Below the pieces are notes generated by a model, which saw only the letters and a program-made list of their open reading frames with translations, made no database searches and was not told where the DNA came from. A stretch of DNA of 64,000 nt. It comes from Pagrus major. Lineage: Eukaryota; Chordata; Actinopteri; Spariformes; Sparidae. Location of the stretch: positions 28,335,315 through 28,399,314 of the forward strand of contig NC_133232.1 of the NCBI RefSeq assembly GCF_040436345.1. Reading direction: 5' to 3'. The translations under genes were made by a program, and so were the position numbers. Shown piece after piece: positions 47,391 to 57,849 of this stretch; the first letter of the stretch is position 1; every line of letters starts with the position of its first letter.

Positions 47391-47690
47391 TACCAAATCT
47401 AATATTTAACTTGAGTAAAATTGATAAAATTACGTGTAACAAATTGGAGTGTTTCAATTAGTTTATTCTAAAGTAAAAAATATATGTTGGACCAAAGTAA
47501 AAAAAGGAAGAAAAAAGGTATAATTGAAAATTCTAGTTTGTACCAAATCAGATATTTAACTTGAGAAAAATTGATAAAATTACCTGTAATAAAATTGTAA
47601 GTGTTTTTATTAGTTTATTCTAAAGTAAAAAATATACTTGGATGTAATAGTAAATATTAGGTTTCCCAAAATGAAAAAAATAAGTTGCAA
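47391..47690 (+). repeat. Local 150-bp tandem duplication
   Basis: TACCAAATCTAATATTTAAC at 47391 and TACCAAATCAGATATTTAAC at 47541 start two diverged copies, both followed by TTGATAAAATTAC and AGTTTATTCTAAAGTAAAAA. Copy 1 of the segmental duplication has only one, shortened by a deletion. Confidence 0.75.
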
Positions 47691-48035
47691 CAAGTTAAAA
47701 AGAAAAGGTTCATGGTCTTTATAATAACTTATCTTTTTACTTTGTGAGAATGTAAATTTTTGTCTTGGTCAAAAGAAGTATTTTGATTTATATTAAATAA
47801 AAATGTTTATGATTTATATTCATCATATTTATGATTTGAGAAAAACTAATAAAATTAGCTGTAACAAATTAGAGTAATTTTTTAAAGTTGATCCAAAGTT
47901 TGATTTTTTTCAGTGGATTTAACTTTAAAGTCTTATATTATCTGTGCTTATCTGTGTAACACAGATTATGTCAGAGTTCTCAAATGTTTCCAAACAGTCT
48001 GTTACAAAGTCAAACATGTTTCCTGTATGTTCTAG

Positions 48036-48965
48036 TCCAAGTCTGATCAGAAACCAGAGCCTGGGGACTTGATTGAGATCTTCCGAGGTGGCTATCAGCA
48101 CTGGGCTGTGTATGTTGGTGATGACTGGGTTGTTCACGTGACATCGCCACCAGGTGGTGAGTCCCCTGTCTGGACTGCTGCTCTCTAATCCTGACCTGTC
48201 CTAGTCTGGAATAATATCAGCCTGCTGTCACTGTAACATTTACAGACCAGACTATCAAATTAGATTATTTGTTTGAACTGATTCATGATTAATAAACCAT
48301 GAAAACAAACATGTTGCAACATTTTGTTCATAAAACTGCACAAATTTTGTCTGTTTCTCTCTTTTTATTCATAGCTGAAGTCCCAGGTATAGTTTCCAAC
48401 AGCTTGATGTCTGTCCCAACTGAGAAGGCCATGGTGGTGAAAGAGAAGCTGCAGGAGGTGGTGGGAAACGACACATGTAGAATCAACAACAGCCTGGACA
48501 AGGAGTACAAGCCCCGCTCAGCTTGCATCATTGTGGAGGAGGCAGACAGGCTGACGGCCAAGAGGATGGTGTACTCCGTCATCAGCAAGAACTGTGAGCA
48601 CTTTGTAAACGAGCTGCGCTACAGGAAAGCTGAGTCCTGCCAGGTCAAACAAGACTCTTTTTGAAGCTGTGGTGAAAAACAGAGAAGGGTTAGCAATGTT
48701 AGACAGGATGTAGCCAGTTGTTTTTGAAAGTGTGATTCTTTGGTTTTTAAAACTCTATATTTCCCAGAGTTATGAATGATTTTAAAGGACTTAGAGTCAA
48801 GAAAACTCAGCTCATCATCTAACTTAAAGATGTTTTTGCCCTCCACAGGTGGTCCAGGCAGCGATTGCCATAGCGTTTTCTCTTTGGCCTACAATACTCC
48901 CTATAGTGCTTGCTATAGGGCTTCCTATAGTGGCTGTATCAGCACTCATCAGATATGCAAAATGA
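48036..48965 (+). CDS. PLAAT-family copy C8, first coding exon absent
   Basis: Exons 48036-48156, 48375-48643 and 48849-48965 are in frame with GT-AG sites. Motifs: [18 protein letters not shown] and [19 protein letters not shown] (Gly to Arg after RY). Exon 3 keeps the full 269 bases, unlike its twin C5. The residue Trp seen in most copies (NDTWRINN) is Cys here (NDTCRINN), as in C9. The tail exon is identical in protein to that of C5 (VVQAAIAIAFSLWPTILPIV and on). As in C5, no promoter, leader or start exon lies upstream in the duplicated block. Polyadenylation signal at 49460. Active-site residues are intact, so the doubt is about expression. Confidence 0.72.
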
Positions 48966-51183
48966 TAGACAGACTGACAGACATTTTCCTCCACCTCTCC
49001 TCCCATCTGAAACTTTCCACTTTTTGATTAAAATGGCAAGATGAAACATTTTACATTTTTAGATAATTTGTTTTTAGGGATTTTTAGTTGTTTTTTTCTG
49101 TAATTGATGGATAAGAGATTCAAAAGGGTGAAAAGCTCCTTGAATCAAATCTGAATGTCTCTGAAGTCCAAAATGTTTATTGTTGCCGATACATCATAAG
49201 ACAAGAATGTCTTAGACAATCAAAATGAGCTGATTATATATCACAAACAGCCTTGTAATGTCCCATACACTACACTACACTTCCTCTTTATTGTACGAAC
49301 ACCTCCATGAACTCAGGGTCATGATGACTGAACCAATTCAACACAATTCAACACTTCTGTGCTTGTCTTATGACATGTCCCCACTGATTGTTTGACAATT
49401 TAGCTGGAGTTTATAAAGTTCTGTCTTCCTCTGACATGAAATTGTTTGTCATTATTTTGAATAAAGAATAATTTGCATGATTCTGGATGGTAGTCTTTCT
49501 TTCTGCAACATTTCACCCGGCGGCCATTTTCGTCTGACGTCATGCTCAGTGTGGGAAGCCCAAATAATGTTATCAAAAGGATGAAGTCGTATGCAGGGAA
49601 TCTGACAAACAGTTATCATTTCACAGCTCCGTAATTAATCAGCTACTGATAAGACAATAGATATTGAAAATCTGGGGGATATAGGGCCATACTTCAAGAG
49701 TTGACTTCAAAGTATGAGTTTCTGCCTTGGTTAAATCGGTGATGTTAATGAAGGTCAATGATCTCGAAATTGTTTCATTTTGTGTCATTTTCATATCAGT
49801 ATTATATATATATATATCAGTAAAAGTAGTAATTTACCCTGACCCCATGCCCATTTTACCCCCACCTTGGGGCAAGTTGTGCCATAGGACGACTTCTTTT
49901 TTTTTAAACTACCATTTAGTTATACAACCCTGTGTTGTAGAATGGTAAATGAATGAATTACACAACACCCAGGTCAATGGCACATCAACATCAATGATTT
50001 ATTCCTGCAGGTGCTGAGAGTCATCTGGGAAGTGAAACCAGTTGAAGGTTTACAGACGAAACAAAAGCTGACATGGGCCAGTGGTGGTCACAGGTTAGGA
50101 AATTATCACTAAATCGTCTTCTTCCACTTCTTTGTTTTCTCTGTCTGTGTCTTCTTCATCTTCTTCTCCTTGTTGTTTTCAGTCTTCTTACTCTTTTTCT
50201 GTCTTCTTCTTCGTCTTTATCTGTGGTTCATTGTCAATCTCCAAACCAACTTTACATTTGCATACTGCCATCTACTGCATGTGTAGGTGCTGCACTTGTT
50301 CAGTCAATGGAGGCAATTTAACTCAATGTTATCTGCTTTATTTATCAGCTATATGATTTAACTTTAAAGTCTTATATTATCTGTGCTTATCTGTGTAACA
50401 CAGATTATGTCAGAGTTCTCAAATGTTCTTCAGTTGTTTCCAAACAGTCTGTTGCAAAGTCAAACATGTTTCCTGTATGTTCTAGTCCAAGTCTGATCAG
50501 AAACCAAAGCCTGGGGACTTGATTGAGATCTTCCAAGGTGTCTATGAGCACTGGGCTGTGTATGTTGGTGATGACTGGGTTGTTCATGTGACAGTGCCAA
50601 CCGGCGGTGAGTCCCCTGTCTGGACTGCTGCTCTCTGATACTGACCTGTCCTAGTCTGGAATAATATCAGCCTGCTGTCACTGTAACATTTACAGACCAG
50701 ATTATCAAATTAGATTGTTCGTTTGAAATGATTCATGATTAATAAACCACACACACAAAAAAAAGTTGCGATATTTAGTTCATAATCCTGCTCATATGCT
50801 GTCTGTTTCTCTCTTATTATTCATGGGTACAGTCCCAGGTGCAGTTTCCAGCAGCTTGATGTCTGTCCCAACTGAGAAGGCCATGGTGGTGAAAGAGAAG
50901 CTGCAGGAGGTGGTGGGAAATGACACATGTAGAATCAGCCTGGACAGGAAGTACACGCCCCACTTAATTCACATCATTGTGGAGGAGGCGGACAGGCTGG
51001 CGGCCAAGAGGATGAAGTACTCTGTCATCAGCAAAAATTTTGAGCACTTTGAAAACGAGCTGCGCTACGGAAAAGCTGAGTCCTGCCAGGTCAAACAAGA
51101 CTCTTTTTGAAGTTGTGGTGAAAAACAGAGACGGGTTATCAATGTTAGACAGGGTGTGGCCAGTTATTTTTGAAAGTGTGATT

Positions 51184-51895
51184 GTTTAGTTAGATGTTAG
51201 AAGTCTTTTTTGCTCATGTGTGTTTTTGGTTGTGGTCACTTTGTTGTGGAAATTCAGGAACTAAATTACAGGGAGTTGTGTCATGTGGCTAGTAACCAGG
51301 AAGTAAGCAAGAGAGCTGTTGAGAGCTGCTGTTTTGTTCCATCTGAGTCAATCCAGCGACATATGCATACATCTTATGCCTTTGGTAGCATCATGGGTAT
51401 GTACTAGTTTGTTTTATCGTTATCTACAATTGCAGATTATTGTTTTGTGACATTCTGTGAAGTTTGATGCTAAAAAAGTTACCAAGCTAACCACTCTGTA
51501 ACTGAGCCATTGCAAGTTCATGAGAGCATAATTACAATTAAGAAATGAGCAGGAATTGATTACATGTCAAGATATTATTTCATATATGACGTTTCAAGTT
51601 AAAAATGTAATTAATACATGAACCCTGTCACAGTTAAAAACAGTTAAAAAAGGAAAACAAGTGGATTAATTCATATTGAAGATTGAGCTGGTACATTTAC
51701 ATTGTGGATTTTGTATGTTAAAAGCAAGCACAGCGTTGATTATATTTTCTGTATATCCGTCCTAGTTTCACCTTTCCTCGCAACGTCAATAAACCTGTGG
51801 ACAAAGGGACAACTGTCTTCAGAGTCTTGATGTTAGGAAGGAGTTTATCTGACTGTCAAGTTATGCACAGCGCACGTGTAATGAGGACAGCACAG
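51184..51895 (+). repeat. 5' LTR of the BEL/Pao element
   Basis: Begins GTTTAGTTAGATGTTAGAAG and ends AATGAGGACAGCACAG, as does the copy at the other end. It contains an AATAAA (near 51788) inside CAACGTCAATAAACC, a possible polyadenylation signal. No clear tRNA primer-binding site was recognised directly after it (TGAAACCATGG). Confidence 0.88.
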
Positions 51896-52191
51896 TGAAA
51901 CCATGGCTTTCTAGCGGGCAGGATAACGCAGTGAAAGCTGGCAGATAACAACGACGTCGTCACACAAAGTCAGTGGATGTCTTCCAGAGCAGTGTCTAAA
52001 TGGAAACTTACCACCAGGCTGAGTCATGGCAGAGGCAGCAGCTTCATTAAAAATGTGCTTCCGCGTTTCGTGCTCCTCATCACGATCAAGCGCATCATCA
52101 ACGGGGAGCGCTGCAGCTAAGGCGAGAGCGAGAAAAAGCCCGGCTTTCCTATGCAGAGGAGGAAATCAACTTAAAGCTAGAAAAGGCTAAG

Positions 52192-54072
52192 TTGGAAGCA
52201 TCTATGGAAATGCTTAATTATAAGAAGGAGACGGCTGCAGCCATTGCTGAAGCAGAAGCACTCGAAGCTGCTGTTGAATTGAATAGTGAGAAACATTTGC
52301 ACAGTTGCAAATCAAATTTCAATTCTTCCCCATTAGATCCCATACTACGCACTGAACAGTATGTTATTGACCAAGCCAAAACACGACAGACAGAACTCCA
52401 GTTATGTGATGATGGTGTTGCAGTAAAAACAGAGCCAAGCCCTAGCTGCAACATTTCACCTTCATATCTCCAACCTGAAGCCAAACTTTCCCTTAAAGAC
52501 CAAATCAATACTGGCTCTGAATTACCTCAGCTTACCTCGCAACAGCCACACATCTATGAAGATGGATATATGTGCCATTCCCGCCAAGTTAAGTTCGACA
52601 ACAATCAGGCCACTCCTGTGCAGCATTTCACACCCAGAAATGACACTGGTCGTCTTACTCACGTGCCTTATCCCATGTCTCCAAACTTCAATGATCGCAG
52701 CTCAAACATAAATGACTTTGTCAGATATTTCGCTCGTCATGAGCTTGTGGCTACAGGCTTACTTCAGTTTAACGATCAACCTCAGAACTATAGAGCTTGG
52801 AAACGTTCTTTCCAAACCGCAACCAGTGGTTTAGACCTGACACCAAGCGAGGAGATGGATCTTCTGCTTAAGTGGCTTGGAAAAAAGTTGGCAGAACATG
52901 TTGAACAGATAAGAGCAATACACATTCATCATCCAGACGCAGGATTGGAAATGATATGGGACAGGCTCGAACAAACTTATGGCTCTGGGGAAGCGATCGA
53001 AGATGCTCTATTCAAACGAATCGACTCCTTCCCAAAGATAACAAATCGAGACTATTCTAAACTAACAAAGTTGAGCGATCTGCTGATGGAACTTCAGTCT
53101 GCCAGGGCTGAGGGAGACTTGCCTGGCCTCTCTTTCCTCGACACAGCAAGAGGTGTCAACCCAATAGTACAGAAGCTTCCATTTCGTCTGCAGGAAAAGT
53201 GGGCATCAGTTGGTGCATCTTACAAGCGACAAAAGTGTGTTCCCTATCCTCCCTTTGCCTACTTTGTAGACTTTGTTAGCCAGGAGGCTAGGATTGGGAA
53301 TGATCCGAGTTTCAACTTCATCACTCACACAGACATGGCTCCTAGGGCAGAGAGGACAGTTTGGAAGCCAAACAAACGTCAGGAAGTCTCTGTACACAAA
53401 ACCGAGGTGTTGCGCAGAGCCACCTTTGACACTGGTGAGTCCCCAATGAAATCTGATGACTGTGATAAACTGTGTCCCATTCATAGAAAACCACACCCTC
53501 TGCGTAAATGTCGCGCATTTAGAGAGAAGCCCATTGAAGATCGCAAGATATTCTTAAAAGAGAACAATGTGTGCTTTAAATGCTGTTCTTCGTCATCACA
53601 CATTGCAAAGAACTGCAAGGTTAAGATTCAATGTTTTGAATGTAAAAGTGAGAGACACCACACAGCGCTGCACCCTGGACCCGCACCCTGGACAGAAGAC
53701 GTGGACCCTGCTCCAGAGTACGGCGGGGAGGAGGAAACCTCAACTCAACCTGAAGTCACTAACAAATGCACAAAAATTTGTGGTGGGGATCTGACAGACC
53801 GGTCTTGCTCTAAAATATGTCTTGTAAAGGTATATCCAGCTGGCCACAGAGAAAAAGCAGTGAAACTGTATGCAATTCTGGACGAGCAGAGCAACAGGTC
53901 ACTAGTTCATTCACAGTTCTTTCAAGTATTCAATGACGAAAGTCCAAACGCTCCTTACACATTGAGAACGTGCTGGAGTAAAAGAATCCTCAGGAAGAAG
54001 GGCCAGCGGCTACGAAGTGGAATCTCTGGATGGAACTGTCCGCATCCCATTACCCAGTCTCATAGAATGTAA
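52192..54072 (+). CDS. BEL/Pao gag-protease frame (5' and 3' frame breaks)
   Basis: A frame of about 626 residues: an N-terminal Glu/Ala-rich coiled segment, the Pao gag core (YRAWKRSFQTA, LTPSEEMDLLLKWLGKKL), two cysteine-rich knuckles near residues 460-490 (CFKC, CFEC) and the start of the A17-type protease (ILDEQSNRSL near 563-572). Coding homology begins earlier, from an ATG at 52026, in another frame, so a small indel near 52130 breaks the 5' end. A second indel near 53980-54010 shifts the frame inside the protease region, after which homology continues in the overlapping frame. It is therefore a damaged copy. Confidence 0.85.
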   Translation: MEASMEMLNYKKETAAAIAEAEALEAAVELNSEKHLHSCKSNFNSSPLDPILRTEQYVIDQAKTRQTELQLCDDGVAVKTEPSPSCNISPSYLQPEAKLSLKDQINTGSELPQLTSQQPHIYEDGYMCHSRQVKFDNNQATPVQHFTPRNDTGRLTHVPYPMSPNFNDRSSNINDFVRYFARHELVATGLLQFNDQPQNYRAWKRSFQTATSGLDLTPSEEMDLLLKWLGKKLAEHVEQIRAIHIHHPDAGLEMIWDRLEQTYGSGEAIEDALFKRIDSFPKITNRDYSKLTKLSDLLMELQSARAEGDLPGLSFLDTARGVNPIVQKLPFRLQEKWASVGASYKRQKCVPYPPFAYFVDFVSQEARIGNDPSFNFITHTDMAPRAERTVWKPNKRQEVSVHKTEVLRRATFDTGESPMKSDDCDKLCPIHRKPHPLRKCRAFREKPIEDRKIFLKENNVCFKCCSSSSHIAKNCKVKIQCFECKSERHHTALHPGPAPWTEDVDPAPEYGGEEETSTQPEVTNKCTKICGGDLTDRSCSKICLVKVYPAGHREKAVKLYAILDEQSNRSLVHSQFFQVFNDESPNAPYTLRTCWSKRILRKKGQRLRSGISGWNCPHPITQSHRM

Positions 54073-57000
54073 CGACATTCCTAACAACAGAGATGAAATT
54101 CCAACGCCCAATGTGGCTCTTCATCATGCACACCTGAAGTCAGTGGCACACCTCATCCTAGAGATTGACCCACAAGCCCCAATTATTCTTCTCTTAGGAC
54201 GGGACATTATCAGAGTTCATAAAGTCCGCAAACAGGTTAATGGCTCACACAACCTACCCTATGCACAGAAGTTGGATTTGGGGTGGGTTATTGTGGGCAA
54301 CGTGTGCCTAGGTAGGGTCCACAAACCACTGACGATCAATACCTTCTACACCAACACCACAGAGTCAAGGCGTCCTACTCTCTTTGATCCATGCCCTAAC
54401 GTGTTTCATATCAAGGAAAACTACAGCGACATCCAGGTCACTAATCACTCCACAACATATTCTGAGGAGAACTTCTCCTGTGAAAATGACCACCTGGGAT
54501 GCACTGTGTTTAAGCGGACCAAAGATGACAACCAGGTGGCTCCTTCGATTCAGGATGCCTCCTTCATGAAAATAATGGATGAAGGACTATGGAAGGATTC
54601 AAACAACAGTTGGGTAGCGCCATTACCCTTTAAATGTCCACGTCAGAGGCTCCCCAACAACAGGCCCCAAGCACTGAAGTGTCTCATGTCTCTCAAGCGC
54701 AACTTTGAAAGAAAGCCTGAAATGAGAGACCACTTCCTAAGCTTCATGGAGAAGATGCTTGAAAATGGCCATGCAGAGTTAGCTCCTCCTCTCAGTGAGG
54801 AAGAAGAACGATGGTACTTACCAACATTCGGTGTGTACCACCCGAAGAAACCAAAGAAAATCCGAGTTGTGTTCGATTCTAGTGCCCAATACAATGGTGT
54901 GTCACTCAACAATGTGCTATTAATGGGGCCTGACCTGAACAACACACTGCTTGGTGTACTGATTCGCTTCAGAAAGGAAGCTATTGCCTTTACGGCTGAC
55001 ATAGAACAGATGTTCTATTGTTTTTTGGTAGAGGAGGGTGACAGGAACTTCCTACGTTTTCTGTGGTTTCAGGACAATGACCTCTCCAAAGACATTGTGG
55101 AGTATCGCATGAGTGTCCACGTCTTTGGTAATAGCCCCTCGCCTGCAGTGGCTATTCATGGCCTGCACCAGTCTGTTCAGGTCAGCGAGTTCCTGCCTAC
55201 CACAGAAGCTGCTGTCAACTTACTAAAAAGGACACAGGATGGTCTCTCCAAATCAAACCTGAGGCTGCATAAAATCGCAGCAAACAAGAAAGAGGTCATG
55301 GAAGCCTTTCCGTCCAGAGATCATGCAAGTGACCTCAAAGACTTGGATCTTGAGGCAGGAATGCTGCCAATGCAGCGCAGTCTTGGAATCAATTGGAACC
55401 TACAAACAGACTGTTTCTTCTTCAGTGTCTCCGATGAGATAAAGCCTTACACTCTGCGGAGTGTCTTATCCACAGTAAATAGCCTCTATGATCCTCTTGG
55501 GTTTGTAGCACCTGTTACTATTCAAGGCAAGGCTATTTTGAGAGAACTCACTGGCGAAAATGGTGACTGGGATGCGCCATTACCTCAAGAAATGGAGGAA
55601 GCTTGGACATCATGGCGAGCTTCTTTGGCAGAACTGTCCAATCTTTCCATCTCCAGACCCTATACTGAAACTTCACCCTCAGCAGCTGTCAGAAGAGAAT
55701 TATGTGTTTTTTCTGATGCATCAACCAAAGCTATTGCTGCAGTCACATATCTAAAAATCACAGACACAGCCGGAAACAACTCTGTTGGGTTTGTCATGGG
55801 GAAAGCCAAGCTGGCCCCCCGCCCTGAGCATACAATACCAAGACTGGAACTCTGCGCAGCAGTGCTTGCTGTTGAGTTAGCAGACCTTGTCTCAGCAGAA
55901 CTAGACCTTCAGCTCGATGCTATAACCTACTACTCAGACAGCAAAGTGGTCCTAGGCTACATTAATAATGAAACTAGGCGCTTTTACATTTATGTCAGCA
56001 ACCGGGTACTAAGTATCCGAAGATCCTCTCATCCAGACCAATGGCGCTTTGTGCCAACAGACCAGAACCCTGCGGATCATGCAACACGTTCTGTTGCTGC
56101 AGGCTACTTAAAAGACACCAACTGGCTCAGTGGGCCCAAGTTTCTGTCCGTACCAGAGCCAAGTATCTCTGAGAGCACCTATGATCTTGTTGATCCAAGC
56201 TCAGACCCAGACATCCGGCCTCTAGTGTCTACTTTAAGCACTACAACACCATCCAAGCAGCTTGGTTCCCAAAGATTTGCCAAGTTCTCTTCTTGGAAGA
56301 CGCTGACTCGTGCTATTGCTCGCCTCAGACACATAGCCTGTCTTTTCAGCACAACCCTGATGCAGAACAGCTTCTGTAAGGGCTGGCATTACTGCAAAGC
56401 AAAGTTTGATGTTGAGGAGTTCAATCAAGCTTCAGCCATAATCATTCGAGCGGTACAAGAGGAAGTCTACAGTCAAGAGATCAAATGCATCCAAAAACAC
56501 AAGAAGATTCCCAAAAGTAGTCCACTCAAAAATCTGGACCCTTTCATTGACATGCACGGTCTTCTGAGAGTCGGAGGCCACCTCCACCATTCGAGCCTTG
56601 ATCAGAATGAAAAGACTCCTTTGATTATTCCTGGCAAACATCACATTGCCACTCTACTCATCAGACGTCATCACGAGCAGATCCATCACCAAGGTCGGCA
56701 GTTTACAGAAGGGGCTGTCCGTTCAGCTGGTTTTTGGATAGTTGGTGGGAAGAGAAAAGTAAGCAGCATCATCCATCAGTGTGTAACTTGCAGACGGCTG
56801 AGAGCTCCACTTAGCATCCAAAAAATGGCCAGTCTTCCAGCTGATTGTCTTTCAACAGAACCTCCCTTTACAAATGTTGGGTTAGATGTGTTTGGCCTAT
56901 GGAGTGTCTCCTCACGTCGAACCAGAGGAGGCCTTGCACTCAGTAAACGGTGGGCGGTGATCTTTACATGTATGAGCGTAAGAGCCGTTCATATTGAAGT

Positions 57001-57793
57001 CATAGAATCCCTTGACACATCCAACTTCATTAATGCACTTAGGCGATTTATTGCTGTGCGTGGGCCACTCAAACATATTCGTTCGGATCGTGGCACTAAC
57101 TTTTTTGGTGCCTGCAAAGACTTGAAGATACCTTCAAACATTGACAGTACAACTGTGAAGACTTACCTGTCAGACCAAGGTTGCTCTTGGACCTTCAATC
57201 CTCCGCATGCTTCCCATTTCGGTGGAACATGGGAAAGGATGATTGGTCTTACAAGGAGAGTTCTGGACTCCATGTTTCTCCAGCTGAAAGACAAACTTAC
57301 CCATGAAGTGCTTGTGACCTTCATGGCAGAAGTAGCAGCAATTATCAATGGCAGGCCTCTTGTTCCTGTGACCACTGATCCTGATGATTTGTTTATACTC
57401 ACACCGGCTGCTCTTCTTACACAAAAAGTGAACATTGTTCCTGCTCCTGCAGGCAAGTTTGAGGCTTCAGACCTCTATAAGCGCCAATGGCGGCAGGTTC
57501 AGCACCTGTCCAACACTTTCTGGGACAGATGGCAGAAGCAGTTCCTCCCAACACTACAAGCACGCAAGAAATGGCAGTCCATTCATCCGAACATCAAGTC
57601 AGGAAGTGTTGTTCTGCTCAAAAACAGTCAAGTACCAAGAAATGAATGGCCTCTTGGACTGGTAACACAGACCTTCCCTAGCAAAAATGGGAAAGTGCGC
57701 CAAGTTGAGGTGAAGGTCATTAAACCAGGAGGGACTACTCTCTTCCTTAGGCCTATCACGGAGATAGTGCTTCTTCTCCTCGCAGATGCTTAG
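54017..57793 (+). CDS. BEL/Pao pol frame: RT, RNase H, integrase (RT active-site segment deleted)
   Basis: About 1258 residues. Rough order: rest of protease and linker (1-280), reverse transcriptase (280-500; FTADIEQMFYCF near 324, VFGNSPSPAVA near 369), RNase H (SDAST near 567 and YYSDSKVVLGYINN near 640), integrase zinc finger (HHEQIHHQG to CVTCRRLR, 880-925), integrase core Asp/Asp/Glu (VGLDVFG, SDRGTN near 1023, GGTWERM near 1071) and a C-terminal Pao domain with EWPLGLV. Between AIHGLHQSVQ and TTEAAVNLLKRTQ the family normally has a stretch with the YxDD polymerase motif; here it is missing in frame. The polymerase should be inactive. No stop interrupts the rest. Confidence 0.9.
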   Translation: MESLDGTVRIPLPSLIECNDIPNNRDEIPTPNVALHHAHLKSVAHLILEIDPQAPIILLLGRDIIRVHKVRKQVNGSHNLPYAQKLDLGWVIVGNVCLGRVHKPLTINTFYTNTTESRRPTLFDPCPNVFHIKENYSDIQVTNHSTTYSEENFSCENDHLGCTVFKRTKDDNQVAPSIQDASFMKIMDEGLWKDSNNSWVAPLPFKCPRQRLPNNRPQALKCLMSLKRNFERKPEMRDHFLSFMEKMLENGHAELAPPLSEEEERWYLPTFGVYHPKKPKKIRVVFDSSAQYNGVSLNNVLLMGPDLNNTLLGVLIRFRKEAIAFTADIEQMFYCFLVEEGDRNFLRFLWFQDNDLSKDIVEYRMSVHVFGNSPSPAVAIHGLHQSVQVSEFLPTTEAAVNLLKRTQDGLSKSNLRLHKIAANKKEVMEAFPSRDHASDLKDLDLEAGMLPMQRSLGINWNLQTDCFFFSVSDEIKPYTLRSVLSTVNSLYDPLGFVAPVTIQGKAILRELTGENGDWDAPLPQEMEEAWTSWRASLAELSNLSISRPYTETSPSAAVRRELCVFSDASTKAIAAVTYLKITDTAGNNSVGFVMGKAKLAPRPEHTIPRLELCAAVLAVELADLVSAELDLQLDAITYYSDSKVVLGYINNETRRFYIYVSNRVLSIRRSSHPDQWRFVPTDQNPADHATRSVAAGYLKDTNWLSGPKFLSVPEPSISESTYDLVDPSSDPDIRPLVSTLSTTTPSKQLGSQRFAKFSSWKTLTRAIARLRHIACLFSTTLMQNSFCKGWHYCKAKFDVEEFNQASAIIIRAVQEEVYSQEIKCIQKHKKIPKSSPLKNLDPFIDMHGLLRVGGHLHHSSLDQNEKTPLIIPGKHHIATLLIRRHHEQIHHQGRQFTEGAVRSAGFWIVGGKRKVSSIIHQCVTCRRLRAPLSIQKMASLPADCLSTEPPFTNVGLDVFGLWSVSSRRTRGGLALSKRWAVIFTCMSVRAVHIEVIESLDTSNFINALRRFIAVRGPLKHIRSDRGTNFFGACKDLKIPSNIDSTTVKTYLSDQGCSWTFNPPHASHFGGTWERMIGLTRRVLDSMFLQLKDKLTHEVLVTFMAEVAAIINGRPLVPVTTDPDDLFILTPAALLTQKVNIVPAPAGKFEASDLYKRQWRQVQHLSNTFWDRWQKQFLPTLQARKKWQSIHPNIKSGSVVLLKNSQVPRNEWPLGLVTQTFPSKNGKVRQVEVKVIKPGGTTLFLRPITEIVLLLLADA

Positions 57794-57849
57794 TTAGATT
57801 AAGTGTCATGAACTGTTGGGTGGCGTGTAATCACGCCAGGCGGGGAGTC

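Larger units (their letters stand above)
46934..49653 (+). repeat. Segmental duplication A, copy 2 (pairs with 29162-31686)
   Basis: Same order and nearly the same bases as copy 1, carrying PLAAT copy C8. It is longer by about 200 bases because of the local 150-bp duplication at 47391-47690. The left boundary is GAATAATGCC after a GC-rich unique segment; the right boundary is GCTACTGATAAG. Confidence 0.9.

Noticed and set aside
52218-57456. Minus-strand open frames of 60-119 codons within the Pao element
   Set aside because: Shadows of the plus-strand retroelement frames, with no recognisable motif.
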